Part shown: in pieces, positions 30,452 to 39,909 of the stretch | Layout of the letters: every line of letters begins with the position of its first letter | Numbering within the stretch: the stretch's first letter is position 1 | NCBI RefSeq assembly: GCF_023715605.1 | Contig: NZ_JAMBOL010000021.1 | Location: forward strand, 1-50,670 | Direction of reading: 5' to 3' | DNA: 50,670 nucleotides | DNA from: Halalkalibacter oceani | GTDB taxonomy: Bacteria > Bacillota > Bacilli > Bacillales > Bacillaceae_D | The notes under the pieces: model-generated | Database searches by the model: none | What the model saw: only the letters and a program-made list of their open reading frames with translations | What the model was told of the DNA's origin: nothing | Translations under genes and position numbers: made by a program

Positions 30452-33400
30452 ATGTTAGGATTGCAGCAATATTATCAAAATAATGATGAGATAAAAGCGG
30501 TTTCAACAAGTCTTGAAGCGAATATGAAAGAGCAGCTTATATCGGGTTTAACCGGATCGGCACGCACGTTGTTTATTTCGACTGTCTTCCGTGAGGCACA
30601 ACGGCCGACATTGCTTGTTACGCATAATTTGTATCAGGCCCAGAAGCTGTATGATGATTTGGTTGATTTATTAGGGGAAGACCAGATTCTTTTGTATCCA
30701 GTCAATGAGCTTATTTCAGCAGAAATTGCAATAGCGAGTCCGGAGATGAAGGCGCAACGTATTGACGTGTTAAATAAGCTGATTTATGGATTCAAAGGGG
30801 TGGTCATCGCACCGCTTGCCGGAATCAGACGCCAGTTGCCCCCGGTAAGCGTTTGGAAGCATCACCAGATTGATGTCGAGATTGGAACGGATATCGGCGA
30901 TATTGACCAATTGATGAATAAGCTGGTGGCAATGGGCTTCCAGCGTGTCGATATGATCGCCTCACCCGGTGAATTCAGTGTCCGTGGCGGAATCATTGAC
31001 TTGTACCCGTTGACGGAACCGGATCCGATTCGAATCGAGCTGTTTGACACGGAGGTTGATTCGATTCGGACTTTCTCCGTGGAAAATCAACGCTCAAAAG
31101 AAGAGAAGAAGGCCGTCCGGATTGGTCCGGCCCAGGAAGTGCTGCTTGAGAAGACACATTATGAACAAGCGGCGGCTGCTTTGGCGGAAGGTTTGGCGAA
31201 GACGTTAAAGGAAGTTCGGGCGAAAGAGACGAAGGAGAAGCTTTCGCAAAATATTTCCTATGAAATCGGGCAATTGAAGCAAGGTTCGACCTTCCAGGGA
31301 ATGTATAAGTATATGTCGCTTTATTATGAAGGCGAGCATTCGCTGCTGTCATTTCTTCCCGCGAATTCGATACTGGTTATTGATGAATTGGCAAGGGTAA
31401 AGGAAATGGCGGAAAGCCTCGATAAGGAAGAGGCCGAGTGGAGCATCGCCTTGCTTGAGCAGGGAGAAATCATTCATGATGTTTCGATGTCGGTAGCCGT
31501 TTTTGAGCAATTAAAGCATTCTCATTATCCGATTATTTATTTATCGCTATTTTTGAAGCATGTTGCCCAGACTAACCCGGAAAATGTGATCAGCATCACA
31601 TGCAAATCGATGCAGCAATTTCACGGTCAAATGCAGCTGCTTCAGTCGGAGGTTGCACGCTGGAAAAAGGCGGGGCAGGCTGTCGTATTCATTGCCGCCT
31701 CAAAGGAACGGGCTCAACGACTTTCCTTAAACCTTGAGACGGAGCAAATCGAAGCGGCAATTGTGGAACGCTCCACAGAGTTACGCGAAGGTCACACATA
31801 TATTATGGTTGGAAACCTGCAAAGCGGCTTTGAACTGCCCTCGAGCAGGTTAGTTGTGATTACGGAAGAGGAAGTGTTCGCCAAGAAAAGGGCGAAGCGG
31901 CCACAGCGCAAGCAAACATTATCGAATGCCGAACGGATTAAAAGCTACTCTGAGCTAAAAGTTGGCGATCTCGTCGTTCATACGAATCACGGTATCGGAA
32001 AATACCTTGGCGTAGAAACGCTGGAAATCAATGGTCTCCATAAGGATTATCTCCACTTACGCTATAAAGGAAATGATAAGCTATATGTGCCGGTCGAGCA
32101 GATCGATCAGGTGCAAAAGTATGTCGGATCGGAAGAAAAAGATCCGAAAATTTATGCGTTGGGTGGAAGTGATTGGAAGAAGGTGAAAAAGAAGGTACAA
32201 TCATCGGTCGAGGATATTGCCGATGATTTAATCAAGCTCTATGCTGAGCGTGAAGCGAGCAAAGGGTTTGCCTTCTCCGCTGATGGGCCTGAACAGGCGG
32301 AATTTGAAGCTTCCTTCCCCTATCAGGATACAGAGGATCAAAAAAGAGCGATCCTGGAAATTAAAAAGGATATGGAACGGCCGCGGCCAATGGACCGCTT
32401 ATTATGCGGCGATGTCGGCTACGGGAAAACAGAAGTGGCCATTCGCGCCGCCTTTAAAGCGATCATGGATGGCAAGCAGGTCGCGATCCTTGTGCCGACG
32501 ACGATCCTTGCCCAGCAGCATTATGAGACGATCAAAGAGCGCTTTTCCGAGCACCCGATCAAAATCGGTGTCCTGAGCCGTTTTCGCTCAAAAAAGGAAC
32601 AAACAGAAACGCTTAAAGGCTTGAAGGCAGGTACGGTTGATTTGATTGTCGGTACGCACCGTCTTTTATCGAAGGATGTTGTTTTTCACGATCTCGGTCT
32701 GCTCATCGTCGATGAAGAGCAGCGATTTGGCGTGACGCATAAAGAAAAAATTAAACAGTTAAAAGCAAATATTGATGTTTTAACGCTTACAGCGACCCCG
32801 ATACCGCGGACGCTGCATATGTCGATGCTCGGTGTTCGTGATCTGTCCGTTATTGAAACTCCGCCGGAAAACCGTTTTCCTGTCCAGACCTACGTTGTGG
32901 AATACAATGCCGCTCTTGTACGGGAGGCGATTGAACGGGAGCTGACCCGCGGAGGTCAGGTGTATTTTCTCTATAACCGCGTCGAAGATATCGAGCGGAT
33001 GACGGAGCAACTGTCGATGCTCGTTCCGGATGCCCGCATCAGCTATGCCCACGGGCAAATGAATGAGCGGGAATTAGAGACGATCATGCTCGACTTCCTG
33101 GAAGGCAACAGCGATGTATTGGTAACGACGACGATTATCGAAACAGGGGTCGACATTCCAAATGTGAATACGCTTATTATTTATGACGCCGATAAAATGG
33201 GGCTCTCCCAGCTTTACCAAATCCGTGGACGTGTCGGACGTTCAAATCGGGTCGCCTACGCTTATTTCACATATCAGCGCGATAAAGTGTTATCGGAAGT
33301 GGCGGAGAAGCGTTTGCAGGCGATAAAGGAATTTACAGAGCTTGGATCAGGATTTAAGATTGCAATGCGCGATTTGACGATCCGCGGTGCCGGAAACCTG

Positions 33401-33976
33401 CTTGGCTCCCAGCAGCACGGCTTTATTGAATCGGTCGGGTTTGACCTCTATTCACAAATGCTGAAAGAAGCAATTGAGGAACGAAAAGGCGACAAACCGA
33501 AAAAAGAACGTTTCCAATCAGAGATTGACGTTAAGGTCGATGCTTACATTCCGGAAGCATATATCAATGATGCAAAGCAAAAGATTGAAATGTACAAACG
33601 GTTTAAAGGTGCCGAGACGGTTGAGGATATAAAGGATTTGCAGGATGAGATGTTCGACCGCTTTGGCGAATATCCGAAGCAGGTGGACTTTCTGTTGCGC
33701 TTAACAGCGATAAAGCTGAAAGCCAATCGGGAAAAAATCGAGCAGATTGTCGAAGGCAAGGATCATGTGGCGATTATTGCATCGGCTGAGGCTACGCAGA
33801 GCCTTGATGGGGCAAAGCTGTTTGAAGTCGCTCATCAGCTTGGGCGCGAGGTCGCCCTCGGGACGGCCGGAGACAAAATCAAATTTTCGATTAAAACGAA
33901 GACATTAAGCGATGAACAGCTCCTGACGATGATCGAGACAATTATCGGCGGAATTGAAGACGCGAAAAAGAATTAA
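30452..33976 (+). CDS. mfd: Transcription-repair coupling factor Mfd
   Basis: A 1174-residue DNA translocase that removes stalled RNA polymerase and recruits UvrAB. The N-terminal UvrB-like module (about 1-340) is followed by the RNA polymerase-interaction (CarD-like) domain near [21 protein letters not shown] (about 505-525). The RecG-like motor has Walker [12 protein letters not shown] and DEEQ box VDEEQRFG. The TRCF C-terminal domain closes the protein. Length matches B. subtilis Mfd (1177). AGGGGGAA precedes the ATG. It is followed by a strong terminator. Confidence 0.98.
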   Translation: MLGLQQYYQNNDEIKAVSTSLEANMKEQLISGLTGSARTLFISTVFREAQRPTLLVTHNLYQAQKLYDDLVDLLGEDQILLYPVNELISAEIAIASPEMKAQRIDVLNKLIYGFKGVVIAPLAGIRRQLPPVSVWKHHQIDVEIGTDIGDIDQLMNKLVAMGFQRVDMIASPGEFSVRGGIIDLYPLTEPDPIRIELFDTEVDSIRTFSVENQRSKEEKKAVRIGPAQEVLLEKTHYEQAAAALAEGLAKTLKEVRAKETKEKLSQNISYEIGQLKQGSTFQGMYKYMSLYYEGEHSLLSFLPANSILVIDELARVKEMAESLDKEEAEWSIALLEQGEIIHDVSMSVAVFEQLKHSHYPIIYLSLFLKHVAQTNPENVISITCKSMQQFHGQMQLLQSEVARWKKAGQAVVFIAASKERAQRLSLNLETEQIEAAIVERSTELREGHTYIMVGNLQSGFELPSSRLVVITEEEVFAKKRAKRPQRKQTLSNAERIKSYSELKVGDLVVHTNHGIGKYLGVETLEINGLHKDYLHLRYKGNDKLYVPVEQIDQVQKYVGSEEKDPKIYALGGSDWKKVKKKVQSSVEDIADDLIKLYAEREASKGFAFSADGPEQAEFEASFPYQDTEDQKRAILEIKKDMERPRPMDRLLCGDVGYGKTEVAIRAAFKAIMDGKQVAILVPTTILAQQHYETIKERFSEHPIKIGVLSRFRSKKEQTETLKGLKAGTVDLIVGTHRLLSKDVVFHDLGLLIVDEEQRFGVTHKEKIKQLKANIDVLTLTATPIPRTLHMSMLGVRDLSVIETPPENRFPVQTYVVEYNAALVREAIERELTRGGQVYFLYNRVEDIERMTEQLSMLVPDARISYAHGQMNERELETIMLDFLEGNSDVLVTTTIIETGVDIPNVNTLIIYDADKMGLSQLYQIRGRVGRSNRVAYAYFTYQRDKVLSEVAEKRLQAIKEFTELGSGFKIAMRDLTIRGAGNLLGSQQHGFIESVGFDLYSQMLKEAIEERKGDKPKKERFQSEIDVKVDAYIPEAYINDAKQKIEMYKRFKGAETVEDIKDLQDEMFDRFGEYPKQVDFLLRLTAIKLKANREKIEQIVEGKDHVAIIASAEATQSLDGAKLFEVAHQLGREVALGTAGDKIKFSIKTKTLSDEQLLTMIETIIGGIEDAKKN

Positions 33977-34047
33977 ATAAAAGACTAAGGACGTATACAA
34001 CTCACAGAGGTGAATTCGGGGAAAACGTCAACCTCTAGTCACGACTC

Positions 34048-34087
34048 CGCGCAGCCGCTTTAAAAAAAGCCGCTGCGCGTTTTTTTA
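34048..34087 (+). terminator. Terminator of mfd
   Basis: GCGCAGC-c-GCTTT pairs with AAAGC-c-GCTGCGC across A residues and a run of seven T follows. The stem has one C-C mismatch. It ends about 110 bases after the mfd stop. Confidence 0.85.
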
Positions 34088-34162
34088 AAATTTTTCCGGG
34101 TAATTCGAGGAGGGGCGTCAGCTTCGCGCGTTGCTTCAAAGAAAAGCCGCTGCACGTTTTTC
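34065..34162 (+). repeat. Duplicated terminator 3' arm between mfd and spoVT
   Basis: AAAAGCCGCTGCGCGTTTTT (34066-34085) recurs with one change as AAAAGCCGCTGCACGTTTTT (34142-34161). The second copy is preceded by a degenerate 5' arm (GCGCGTTGCTT). It looks like a partial duplication of the mfd terminator and could act as a second, weaker terminator. This explains most of the 315-base gap before spoVT. Confidence 0.65.
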
Positions 34163-34207
34163 TTATGGATTGATGTTGTAAGCAGCCAAAGAAATTCATG
34201 TATTGGT

Positions 34208-34236
34208 GAATAGTTCTTTTTCTAAGAAAGATACTA
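34208..34236 (+). promoter_or_regulatory. Sigma-G-type promoter of spoVT
   Basis: GAATA (34208-34212) and GATACTA (34230-34236) with 17 bp resemble the forespore consensus GnATR/CATnnTA with one mismatch. It lies 56 bp before spoVT, a sigma-G gene in B. subtilis. Confidence 0.6.
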
Positions 34237-34291
34237 TAGATAATTCCACTTCACCAAGTACACACACCATTAGAAAGGGAGGCTAGTCAAT

Positions 34292-34831
34292 ATGAAAGCA
34301 ACAGGAATCGTACGTCGCATTGATGATTTAGGACGTGTGGTCATACCGAAAGAAATCAGAAGAACATTACGAATTCGAGAAGGAGATCCGTTAGAAATCT
34401 TTGTCGATCGCGATGGAGAAGTCATCCTCAAGAAGTATTCCCCTATTTCAGAGCTTGGCGACTTCGCTAAGGAATATGCAGAGGCCTTATATGATAGCTT
34501 AAATCATTACGTCTTAATTGCTGATCGCGACACATTTATTGCTGTAGCAGGAGCACCAAAAAAGGAATATACAAACAAAAGTGTTGGTGAGATCGTTGAG
34601 AAGGTGATGAATGAGCGGCAAACGAGGGTTGAGGTTAAGAGTGGAGAGTATAATCTTGTCGGTGACCATCTTGATGATCTGAAAGGCTTTGTCATCGCTC
34701 CGATCATTGCAAATGGCGACCCGATTGGCGCCGTCGTTTTATTCAGCAAGGAGCAGGACCTATCCGGAACGATTGAACAGAAGCTCGCTGAAACAGCGGC
34801 AAGCTTCCTCGCCCGGCAAATGGAGCAGTAA
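34292..34831 (+). CDS. spoVT: Forespore transcription regulator SpoVT
   Basis: A 179-residue regulator that fine-tunes sigma-G-dependent genes. The N-terminal SpoVT-AbrB DNA-binding domain (MKATGIVRRIDDLGRVVIPKEIRRTLRIREGD, about 1-50) is fused to a GAF-like C-terminal domain (about 58-178). Length matches B. subtilis (178). AAAGGGAGG precedes the ATG. Two terminators follow. Confidence 0.97.
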   Translation: MKATGIVRRIDDLGRVVIPKEIRRTLRIREGDPLEIFVDRDGEVILKKYSPISELGDFAKEYAEALYDSLNHYVLIADRDTFIAVAGAPKKEYTNKSVGEIVEKVMNERQTRVEVKSGEYNLVGDHLDDLKGFVIAPIIANGDPIGAVVLFSKEQDLSGTIEQKLAETAASFLARQMEQ

Positions 34832-34834
34832 AGT

Positions 34835-34878
34835 GGCTGTGACAAGGAGGGGTAATCCTTTTTGTCACGGCTTTTCTG
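34835..34878 (+). terminator. Terminator of spoVT
   Basis: GGCTGTGACA-AGG pairs with CCT-TGTCACGGC, with TTTTCTGTTT after the stem. It starts four bases after the spoVT stop codon. Confidence 0.82.
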
Positions 34879-34945
34879 TTTGAAGAGGTGGAAATGAGAG
34901 AAGACGAAAGCAGGATGTGGAAGGGAGAGTTTAAAAGCAGCTTAG

Positions 34946-34987
34946 CCTGTCGGCATGTCCCGGAACCGGGATGCTGGCAGGTTTTTT
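34946..34987 (+). terminator. Second terminator between spoVT and yabM
   Basis: CCTG-GCATGTCCCGG pairs with CCGGGATGC-CAGG and is followed by TTTTTT. It is a strong terminator 70 bases beyond the first. No promoter was recognised between the two, so it may be a back-up for spoVT. The rest of the 323-base gap holds only the putative yabM promoter. Confidence 0.85.
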
Positions 34988-35087
34988 ATAATGACAGGAC
35001 AATAACGGGATCGTTTGGTGGCCTTTGATTCGACTGAATGAAAAGTAAAAACAACCTTTCGCTCAGCCCCTCTTGTAACGGATCTGC

Positions 35088-35117
35088 TTGGCGATACTCC
35101 TCTTATTCTAGTATGAT
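35088..35117 (+). promoter_or_regulatory. Putative sigma-A promoter of yabM-yabN-rqcP
   Basis: TTGGCG (35088-35093) and TATGAT (35112-35117) with 18 bp lie 38 bp before yabM. Both boxes deviate by one or two bases from consensus. Confidence 0.42.
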
Positions 35118-35154
35118 AGAGGAGCATTGGATAATAAAGTGAGGCGACAGGTGA

Positions 35155-36750
35155 TTGGACGTTCAAATGAAGAACAGGCCTTCTTTTTGGTATGGCTTTT
35201 TATTAGTATCAGGAGCAGCGGTTTTGGCAAAGCTGCTAAGTGCGATCTACAGAATTCCTTTTCAAAATATGGTCGGAGATGTGGGCTTTTATGTGTATCA
35301 GCAAACATATCCGTTGTACGGCATTATGGCGGTTTTGGCGATGTACGGCTTTCCGGTCGTGCTGTCAAAGCAGCTCGCCGGACTCAAGCAAGCTGATCGG
35401 CAACAGGCGAGAGAGGTTGTCAGCATCTTTTTTTACAGTCAGCTGTTTGGCGCCTTGCTTGGCTGGATTGCGCTCTTTAGCCTGGCGGAACCGCTTGCTG
35501 CGCTGATGGGCGACCGCGGGCTGACGGGGCCGATTCGGGCAATCAGCTTTCTGATTTTGCTATTGCCGGCTTTATGTACGAGCCGGGGCTATGATCAAGG
35601 GAGGGGCGAGCTTGGCTCAACAGCGGCTTCTCATATGATTGAGCAGCTCGTGCGCGTCGGCAGTATTTTAGCGATAACGATATGGCTCCTCCATTCAGGG
35701 GCAGACGTGTACGAGATCGGGACCGGGGCGGCGCTTGGCTCGATTCTCGGGGTGTTGACGGGCTTCCTCGTGCTCCAGCTGTTGAACAAGGGGGCGTGGC
35801 TGCGGCAGCTTATTTTGCCGCAGCAGCTTCCGTGGCGGCGCCTGCGAAAGCAACTGACGGCTTTATGGAGCCAGGCGCTGTTGATCAGCATGAGCGCGCT
35901 TGTCTTTATCCTCTTTCAGCTTGTCGATGCGTTAACCGTGATTCGACTGCTGGCGGGAAACGGGCTTCAGGAGCAGGCGGCCTATGCCGCCAAAGGGGTT
36001 TATGACCGCGGCCAGCCGTTGCTTCAGCTTGGCGTGGTGCTGGCAACCGTGCTGAGTCTGGCAATTGTCCCTTTAGTTGCAAACATGGTTGCCAAAAAGC
36101 GCGGGAAGCGGGCCGCAATGTATCAATATCTCTGTTATCGTCTGGCGCTTTTAGTAGGAGGAGCGGCGACCGTTGGCTTACTCGTAATCATCGAACCGAC
36201 GAACCATATGCTGTTTACAGACCGTACCGGCTCCGAAGTGTTACGAGTGGTCGCTTTGGCGATTGTCGCCGGCTCCTTATTTTCAACGCTGGCCGGGATT
36301 TTGCAAGGGTATCATCTCGAGCATTATGCCGCACTGGCCGTTGGAATCGGACTTGCTATAAAAACAATCGGCAACATCGTCCTCATTCCGGCCTTTGGTA
36401 CCTTTGGCGCTGCCTGGTCGACCGTTGCCGCGCTGACCGTCATGGTCATTTATGCGGTGGGCGTGCTGCTGCGGCACCAGCTTTTCTTTTTCGGAAGAGG
36501 CAAAGTCTATTTTTGGATAGGGGGCGTATTGCTGGCCATGGGGATGCTCACTCTCGCGTGGAGAGAGGCGGCGGGTTTGCTCATTCCTGACAGCAGGCTC
36601 GGTGATGCAGTCGTCGCCCTCAGTACGGCCGGATTTGGCGCGCTTGTCGTTGCGGCAGGTGTTATCTACTTCCCGATTTTTTCAGAGCAGGAATGGCGGA
36701 CGATTCCTAAGGTAAAGCGGATCAGAAGATTAGTCAAAAGGAGCGGATAA
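35155..36750 (+). CDS. yabM: Polysaccharide/lipid flippase family membrane protein YabM
   Basis: A 531-residue polytopic membrane protein of the MOP (multidrug/oligosaccharidyl-lipid/polysaccharide) exporter superfamily, related to SpoVB, YtgP and MurJ. About 14 hydrophobic segments are visible, with the typical N-terminus AVLAKLLSAIYRIPFQNMVGDVGFYVYQQTYP and FPVVLSKQLA. The substrate is unknown; a lipid-linked wall precursor is likely by family. The start may be TTG 35155 or ATG 35167; GAGGCG and AGGTGAT respectively could serve. It is two bases from yabN, so they share a transcript. Confidence 0.88.
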   Translation: MDVQMKNRPSFWYGFLLVSGAAVLAKLLSAIYRIPFQNMVGDVGFYVYQQTYPLYGIMAVLAMYGFPVVLSKQLAGLKQADRQQAREVVSIFFYSQLFGALLGWIALFSLAEPLAALMGDRGLTGPIRAISFLILLLPALCTSRGYDQGRGELGSTAASHMIEQLVRVGSILAITIWLLHSGADVYEIGTGAALGSILGVLTGFLVLQLLNKGAWLRQLILPQQLPWRRLRKQLTALWSQALLISMSALVFILFQLVDALTVIRLLAGNGLQEQAAYAAKGVYDRGQPLLQLGVVLATVLSLAIVPLVANMVAKKRGKRAAMYQYLCYRLALLVGGAATVGLLVIIEPTNHMLFTDRTGSEVLRVVALAIVAGSLFSTLAGILQGYHLEHYAALAVGIGLAIKTIGNIVLIPAFGTFGAAWSTVAALTVMVIYAVGVLLRHQLFFFGRGKVYFWIGGVLLAMGMLTLAWREAAGLLIPDSRLGDAVVALSTAGFGALVVAAGVIYFPIFSEQEWRTIPKVKRIRRLVKRSG

Positions 36751-36751
36751 G

Positions 36752-38236
36752 ATGAAAGAAATAACGATTATTGGCTTAGGGGCCGGAGAGATTGAGCAAA
36801 TGCCGTTCGGAATATACCGTTATTTACTGAAGCAGGAGGTCGTTTATGTGCGGACGGCTGAGCATCCGGCTGTTCAGGCATTAAAGGAGGAAGGGGTTGC
36901 TTGTAAGGCGTTTGATGACTTGTACGAGCAGCATGAGGAATTTGAAGCGGTCTATCAGGCGATTGTCGATGAGCTAGTGGAGAGCGCGGAAGAACAGGTC
37001 GTTTACGCCGTCCCCGGACATCCTTTTGTAGCGGAGCGCACCGTTCAGCTGCTTGTCGCAGAAGAAGCGAAGGGGACGATCAAGCTGAACATTTTGGGCG
37101 GGCAAAGCTTTTTGGATGCGATGTATACCGCTTTGCGGATCGATCCGATTGAAGGCTGTCAAATTGTTGATGGAACGGCGTTGCAGCGCGATCAGCTCGT
37201 GTTGACGGAGCATATGATTATTGTCCAGGTTTATGATGCGATGATTGCTTCTGAGGTCAAGCTGACATTAATGGAGCGTTTGCCGGATGATTATGAGGTG
37301 ACGATCGTCACTGCTGCCGGCTCAAGTGAAGAAGAGCTGATCCGGGTACCGCTTTACGATCTCGACCGGCGGACGACGTTGAATAATGTAACCGCGGTCT
37401 ACGTGCCCCCGGTACATAAAGAGGAGCTTCTTTACCGTGAATTCACAAAGCTAAGAAAGGTGATCGCCGCTTTGCGTGGTCCGGGCGGCTGCCCGTGGGA
37501 TCAGAAGCAGACTCATCAATCACTGAAAAAGTATTTACTGGAAGAGACATATGAAGTGCTTGAGGCGATTGATGAGCAGGACGATGAGCATCTTGTCGAA
37601 GAGCTGGGCGATGTTCTGCTTCAAGTTTTGCTACATGCGCAAATCGGCGAGGACGAAGGCTATTTTTCGATTGAGGATGTTATCTATGCGATAACGGAAA
37701 AAATGATCCGGCGTCACCCCCATGTTTTTGGTGAAACGACTGTGGCTGACGCAGAGGAAGTTCTTGTGAATTGGGATGCTATTAAAAAACAGGAAAAGGG
37801 GAAAGAAGAAAACAGCTCCTTGTTGGCCAATATACCGAAAAGTCTGCCGGCGTTAATGGAGGCGGAACAGCTGCAAAAGCAAGCCGCAAAGGGCGGCTTT
37901 GACTGGGACGAGGCGGCGCCGATCTGGATGAAGCTGCAGGAGGAAATCAGTGAGTTTATGGTCGAATTGAAAGCGGGAGCCGAGGAGGAGATGACAAAGG
38001 AATTTGGAGATATTCTGTTCGTGCTTGCCAATTTAGCAAGATATTATAAAATTGATCCAGAAGAGGCTTTGCTGCAAACAAATCGCAAGTTTAAGCGACG
38101 CTTCCGTTACATTGAAGAGTCGGTCGGTGCGGAAGGCAAGGCGCTGACCGAGCTGTCTTTGGACGAGCTTGACGAACGATGGGAGCAAGCGAAGCAACTG
38201 GAACGAGAGGAGAATGAACACGATGCGTTTAGATAA
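36752..38236 (+). CDS. yabN: TP-methylase/MazG nucleotide pyrophosphohydrolase fusion YabN
   Basis: A 494-residue fusion. The N-terminal about 220 residues have the tetrapyrrole (corrin/porphyrin) methylase fold (ITIIGLGAGEIEQMP, VVYAVPGHPFVAERTV). The C-terminus has two MazG modules, with metal-binding E-E-E-D sets in LLEETYEVLEAID...EELGDVLLQ and LQEEISEFMVEL...KEFGDILF. MazG modules hydrolyse NTPs, probably house-cleaning of aberrant nucleotides; the methylase-like domain has no known substrate. The 3' end overlaps rqcP by 14 bases. Confidence 0.94.
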   Translation: MKEITIIGLGAGEIEQMPFGIYRYLLKQEVVYVRTAEHPAVQALKEEGVACKAFDDLYEQHEEFEAVYQAIVDELVESAEEQVVYAVPGHPFVAERTVQLLVAEEAKGTIKLNILGGQSFLDAMYTALRIDPIEGCQIVDGTALQRDQLVLTEHMIIVQVYDAMIASEVKLTLMERLPDDYEVTIVTAAGSSEEELIRVPLYDLDRRTTLNNVTAVYVPPVHKEELLYREFTKLRKVIAALRGPGGCPWDQKQTHQSLKKYLLEETYEVLEAIDEQDDEHLVEELGDVLLQVLLHAQIGEDEGYFSIEDVIYAITEKMIRRHPHVFGETTVADAEEVLVNWDAIKKQEKGKEENSSLLANIPKSLPALMEAEQLQKQAAKGGFDWDEAAPIWMKLQEEISEFMVELKAGAEEEMTKEFGDILFVLANLARYYKIDPEEALLQTNRKFKRRFRYIEESVGAEGKALTELSLDELDERWEQAKQLEREENEHDAFR

Positions 38237-38486
38237 ATTTTTGAAGGTTTCACGTTTGATTAAACGAAGAACGTTGGCGAAGGAAGTATGTGACAAAGGC
38301 AGAATTCAAATTAATGGCCAGGTGGCGAAAGCGGGCTCGACGGTGAAAGCGGGTGATGAGCTTGTCATTAAATTCGGCCAGAAGACGGTTACCGTCAAGG
38401 TCGAAGCGATCCGTGATATCGTGCGCAAGGAAGAAGCCGGCACGATGTATACGATTGTCAGTGAAACGTCGAACGCCGCTGACTAG
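38223..38486 (+). CDS. rqcP: RqcP (YabO), ribosome quality-control S4-domain protein
   Basis: An 87-residue S4 RNA-binding domain protein (Hsp15 family). MRLDKFLKVSRLIKRRTLAKEVCDKGRIQINGQ is close to B. subtilis YabO. RqcP works with RqcH on stalled 50S subunits to add poly-alanine tails. ATG 38223 is preferred because GAGAGGAGA lies ten bases upstream and the length matches; ATG 38214 is in frame but too close to that site. It is encoded in the overlap with yabN. Confidence 0.93.
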   Translation: MRLDKFLKVSRLIKRRTLAKEVCDKGRIQINGQVAKAGSTVKAGDELVIKFGQKTVTVKVEAIRDIVRKEEAGTMYTIVSETSNAAD

Positions 38487-38491
38487 GGCTT

Positions 38492-38521
38492 GTTCTATTT
38501 TCCCTCCTCCTTTCATATAAT
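38492..38521 (+). promoter_or_regulatory. Sigma-E-type promoter of yabP-yabQ
   Basis: The -10-like CATATAAT (38514-38521) matches sigma-E CATACAnT with one change, and TTCTATT (38492-38498) 15 bp upstream resembles the -35. yabP/yabQ are sigma-E genes in B. subtilis. The two-promoter layout would separate them from rqcP. Confidence 0.58.
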
Positions 38522-38554
38522 GCGGTGAGAGTATAAAAAGAGGAGGGTCATGGG

Positions 38555-38866
38555 ATGGATCATTCGTATGAATTCGGTACACCGATGGGGCGAGAGCGGC
38601 AAAATAATGACCACGATATTACATTAAAAGGGCGGAGACAGCTTGATATAACAGGAGTGAAGCAGGTGGAAAGCTTCGATAATGAAGAGTTCCTGCTCGA
38701 AACGGTGATGGGCTTCTTGTCGGTACGCGGTCAAAACCTGCATATGAAAAACCTGAACGTGGAGCTTGGGAATGTCTCCATTGAAGGGAAGATCTTTGAC
38801 CTCGTTTATCTTGATCAAGGCCATCAGGATAAATCGAAAGGCTTCTTCGGGAAGTTATTCAAGTGA
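38555..38866 (+). CDS. yabP: Sporulation protein YabP
   Basis: A 103-residue YabP/YqfC family protein required for sporulation in the mother cell. The family core is LKGRRQLDITGVKQVESFDNEEFLLETVMGFLSVRGQNLHM...LSVEG-like IEGKIFDLVY. No membrane segment is visible. AGAGGAGGG precedes the ATG. Its stop overlaps the GTG start of yabQ by four bases. Confidence 0.93.
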   Translation: MDHSYEFGTPMGRERQNNDHDITLKGRRQLDITGVKQVESFDNEEFLLETVMGFLSVRGQNLHMKNLNVELGNVSIEGKIFDLVYLDQGHQDKSKGFFGKLFK

Positions 38867-39444
38867 GCCTGAGCGTCCAACTTTATACGATGCTGTCCAT
38901 GATTGCGATGGGCAGCTACATTGGCGCGGCAATTGATACGTATCACCGGTTTTCAAAACGCAGGAGCTCCTTTCATTGGTTTGTCGCTTGTAATGATGTG
39001 ATGTTTTGGCTGATGCAGGCGCTTGTCGTGTTTTATGTTCTGCTGCAAACGAATCATGGAGAAATCCGTTTTTACGTCTTTTTAGCCCTTATTTGCGGTT
39101 ATGCGGCCTACCAGGCGATGCTCCGTCCATTTTACCGAGGTTTACTGGAGCGGTGCATTATGCTGACGGTTTCGATTTATAAAGGGATTGTCACGCTTTT
39201 TCGCTATCTTGTCATGAAACCGGTCACCTTCATATTGAAACTGCTCTATTCCTTATGTATGATGATAGTGACAGGCTGTACCGCGGTTATCTTGTTTTTG
39301 CTTCGTCTTGTTCTCGTGCCGCTTAGAGGGCTGGCCCTCTTGCTGTTAAAATGGACAGGTCTGTTAACGTATGTAAAGAAATCCGAGCCGATATTTGCTA
39401 AAATAAAGGAATTTATCAAGTCGATGAGGAAGAAGAAAGAGTAA
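38863..39444 (+). CDS. yabQ: Sporulation membrane protein YabQ
   Basis: A 193-residue membrane protein required for spore cortex formation. Hydrophobic segments lie at about 4-22, 42-60, 68-88 and 130-160, with a basic C-terminus ending KSMRKKKE. The N-terminus SMIAMGSYIGAAIDTYHRF is typical of YabQ. The start is GTG 38863, coupled to yabP. Confidence 0.92.
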   Translation: MSLSVQLYTMLSMIAMGSYIGAAIDTYHRFSKRRSSFHWFVACNDVMFWLMQALVVFYVLLQTNHGEIRFYVFLALICGYAAYQAMLRPFYRGLLERCIMLTVSIYKGIVTLFRYLVMKPVTFILKLLYSLCMMIVTGCTAVILFLLRLVLVPLRGLALLLLKWTGLLTYVKKSEPIFAKIKEFIKSMRKKKE

Positions 39445-39455
39445 GGGGTGATAAT

Positions 39456-39836
39456 ATGTCCGCAAATCGAGCAACAAGGGTCCGAACATTGGATAAAGCA
39501 TATACCGAGCAGCGTGAACAGGAGATCCAATTCCAGTCGAAAAAGCGCAGAGGCTTAATCAGACGATTAAGTGCACTGGCCATTCTTGCCGTTATCCTTG
39601 GATGCGTTGGTGTGGCGACGATTTATGCCCAAACAGGTTCGCTTGAGGAGAAAAGACAAGAAAAAGTGGCGCTGGAAGAGCAGCTTCGGCAGCTTCAGGC
39701 CGAGGAGCAGCGACTCGAACAGGAAATTGAGAATTACAACAACATGGATTATATTGCTGAGGTTGCGCGACGTGATTATTACCTGTCCAAGCCGGGCGAA
39801 ACATTATTTAAATTACCGGAACACTCGTCAGATTGA
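39456..39836 (+). CDS. divIC: Cell division protein DivIC (FtsB-like)
   Basis: A 126-residue bitopic septal protein that complexes with FtsL and DivIB. The cytoplasmic basic N-terminus (about 1-38) is followed by one membrane segment (LSALAILAVILGCVGVATIYA, about 40-60 region) and an extracellular coiled coil (EEKRQEKVALEEQLRQLQAE onward), then a conserved C-terminal patch YIAEVARRDYYLSKPGE. AAGGGGTGA precedes the ATG. It follows yabQ in the conserved order. Confidence 0.95.
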   Translation: MSANRATRVRTLDKAYTEQREQEIQFQSKKRRGLIRRLSALAILAVILGCVGVATIYAQTGSLEEKRQEKVALEEQLRQLQAEEQRLEQEIENYNNMDYIAEVARRDYYLSKPGETLFKLPEHSSD

Positions 39837-39862
39837 CACTCTTTTTTGCATTCGGGTATAAT
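39833..39862 (+). promoter_or_regulatory. Sigma-A promoter of yabR
   Basis: A perfect TTGACA (39833-39838) and TATAAT (39857-39862) with 18 bp lie about 48 bp before yabR. The -35 overlaps the divIC stop codon. Confidence 0.85.
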
Positions 39863-39909
39863 ATATTAGTGAACATTTTTAAGATTTCTTAAGGAGGATC
39901 TATTTTTAC

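Noticed and set aside
34894-35028. 44-codon frame with good ribosome site between spoVT and yabM
   Set aside because: It runs through a strong terminator hairpin, has no recognisable family and no promoter; kept only as a remark under the double terminator.
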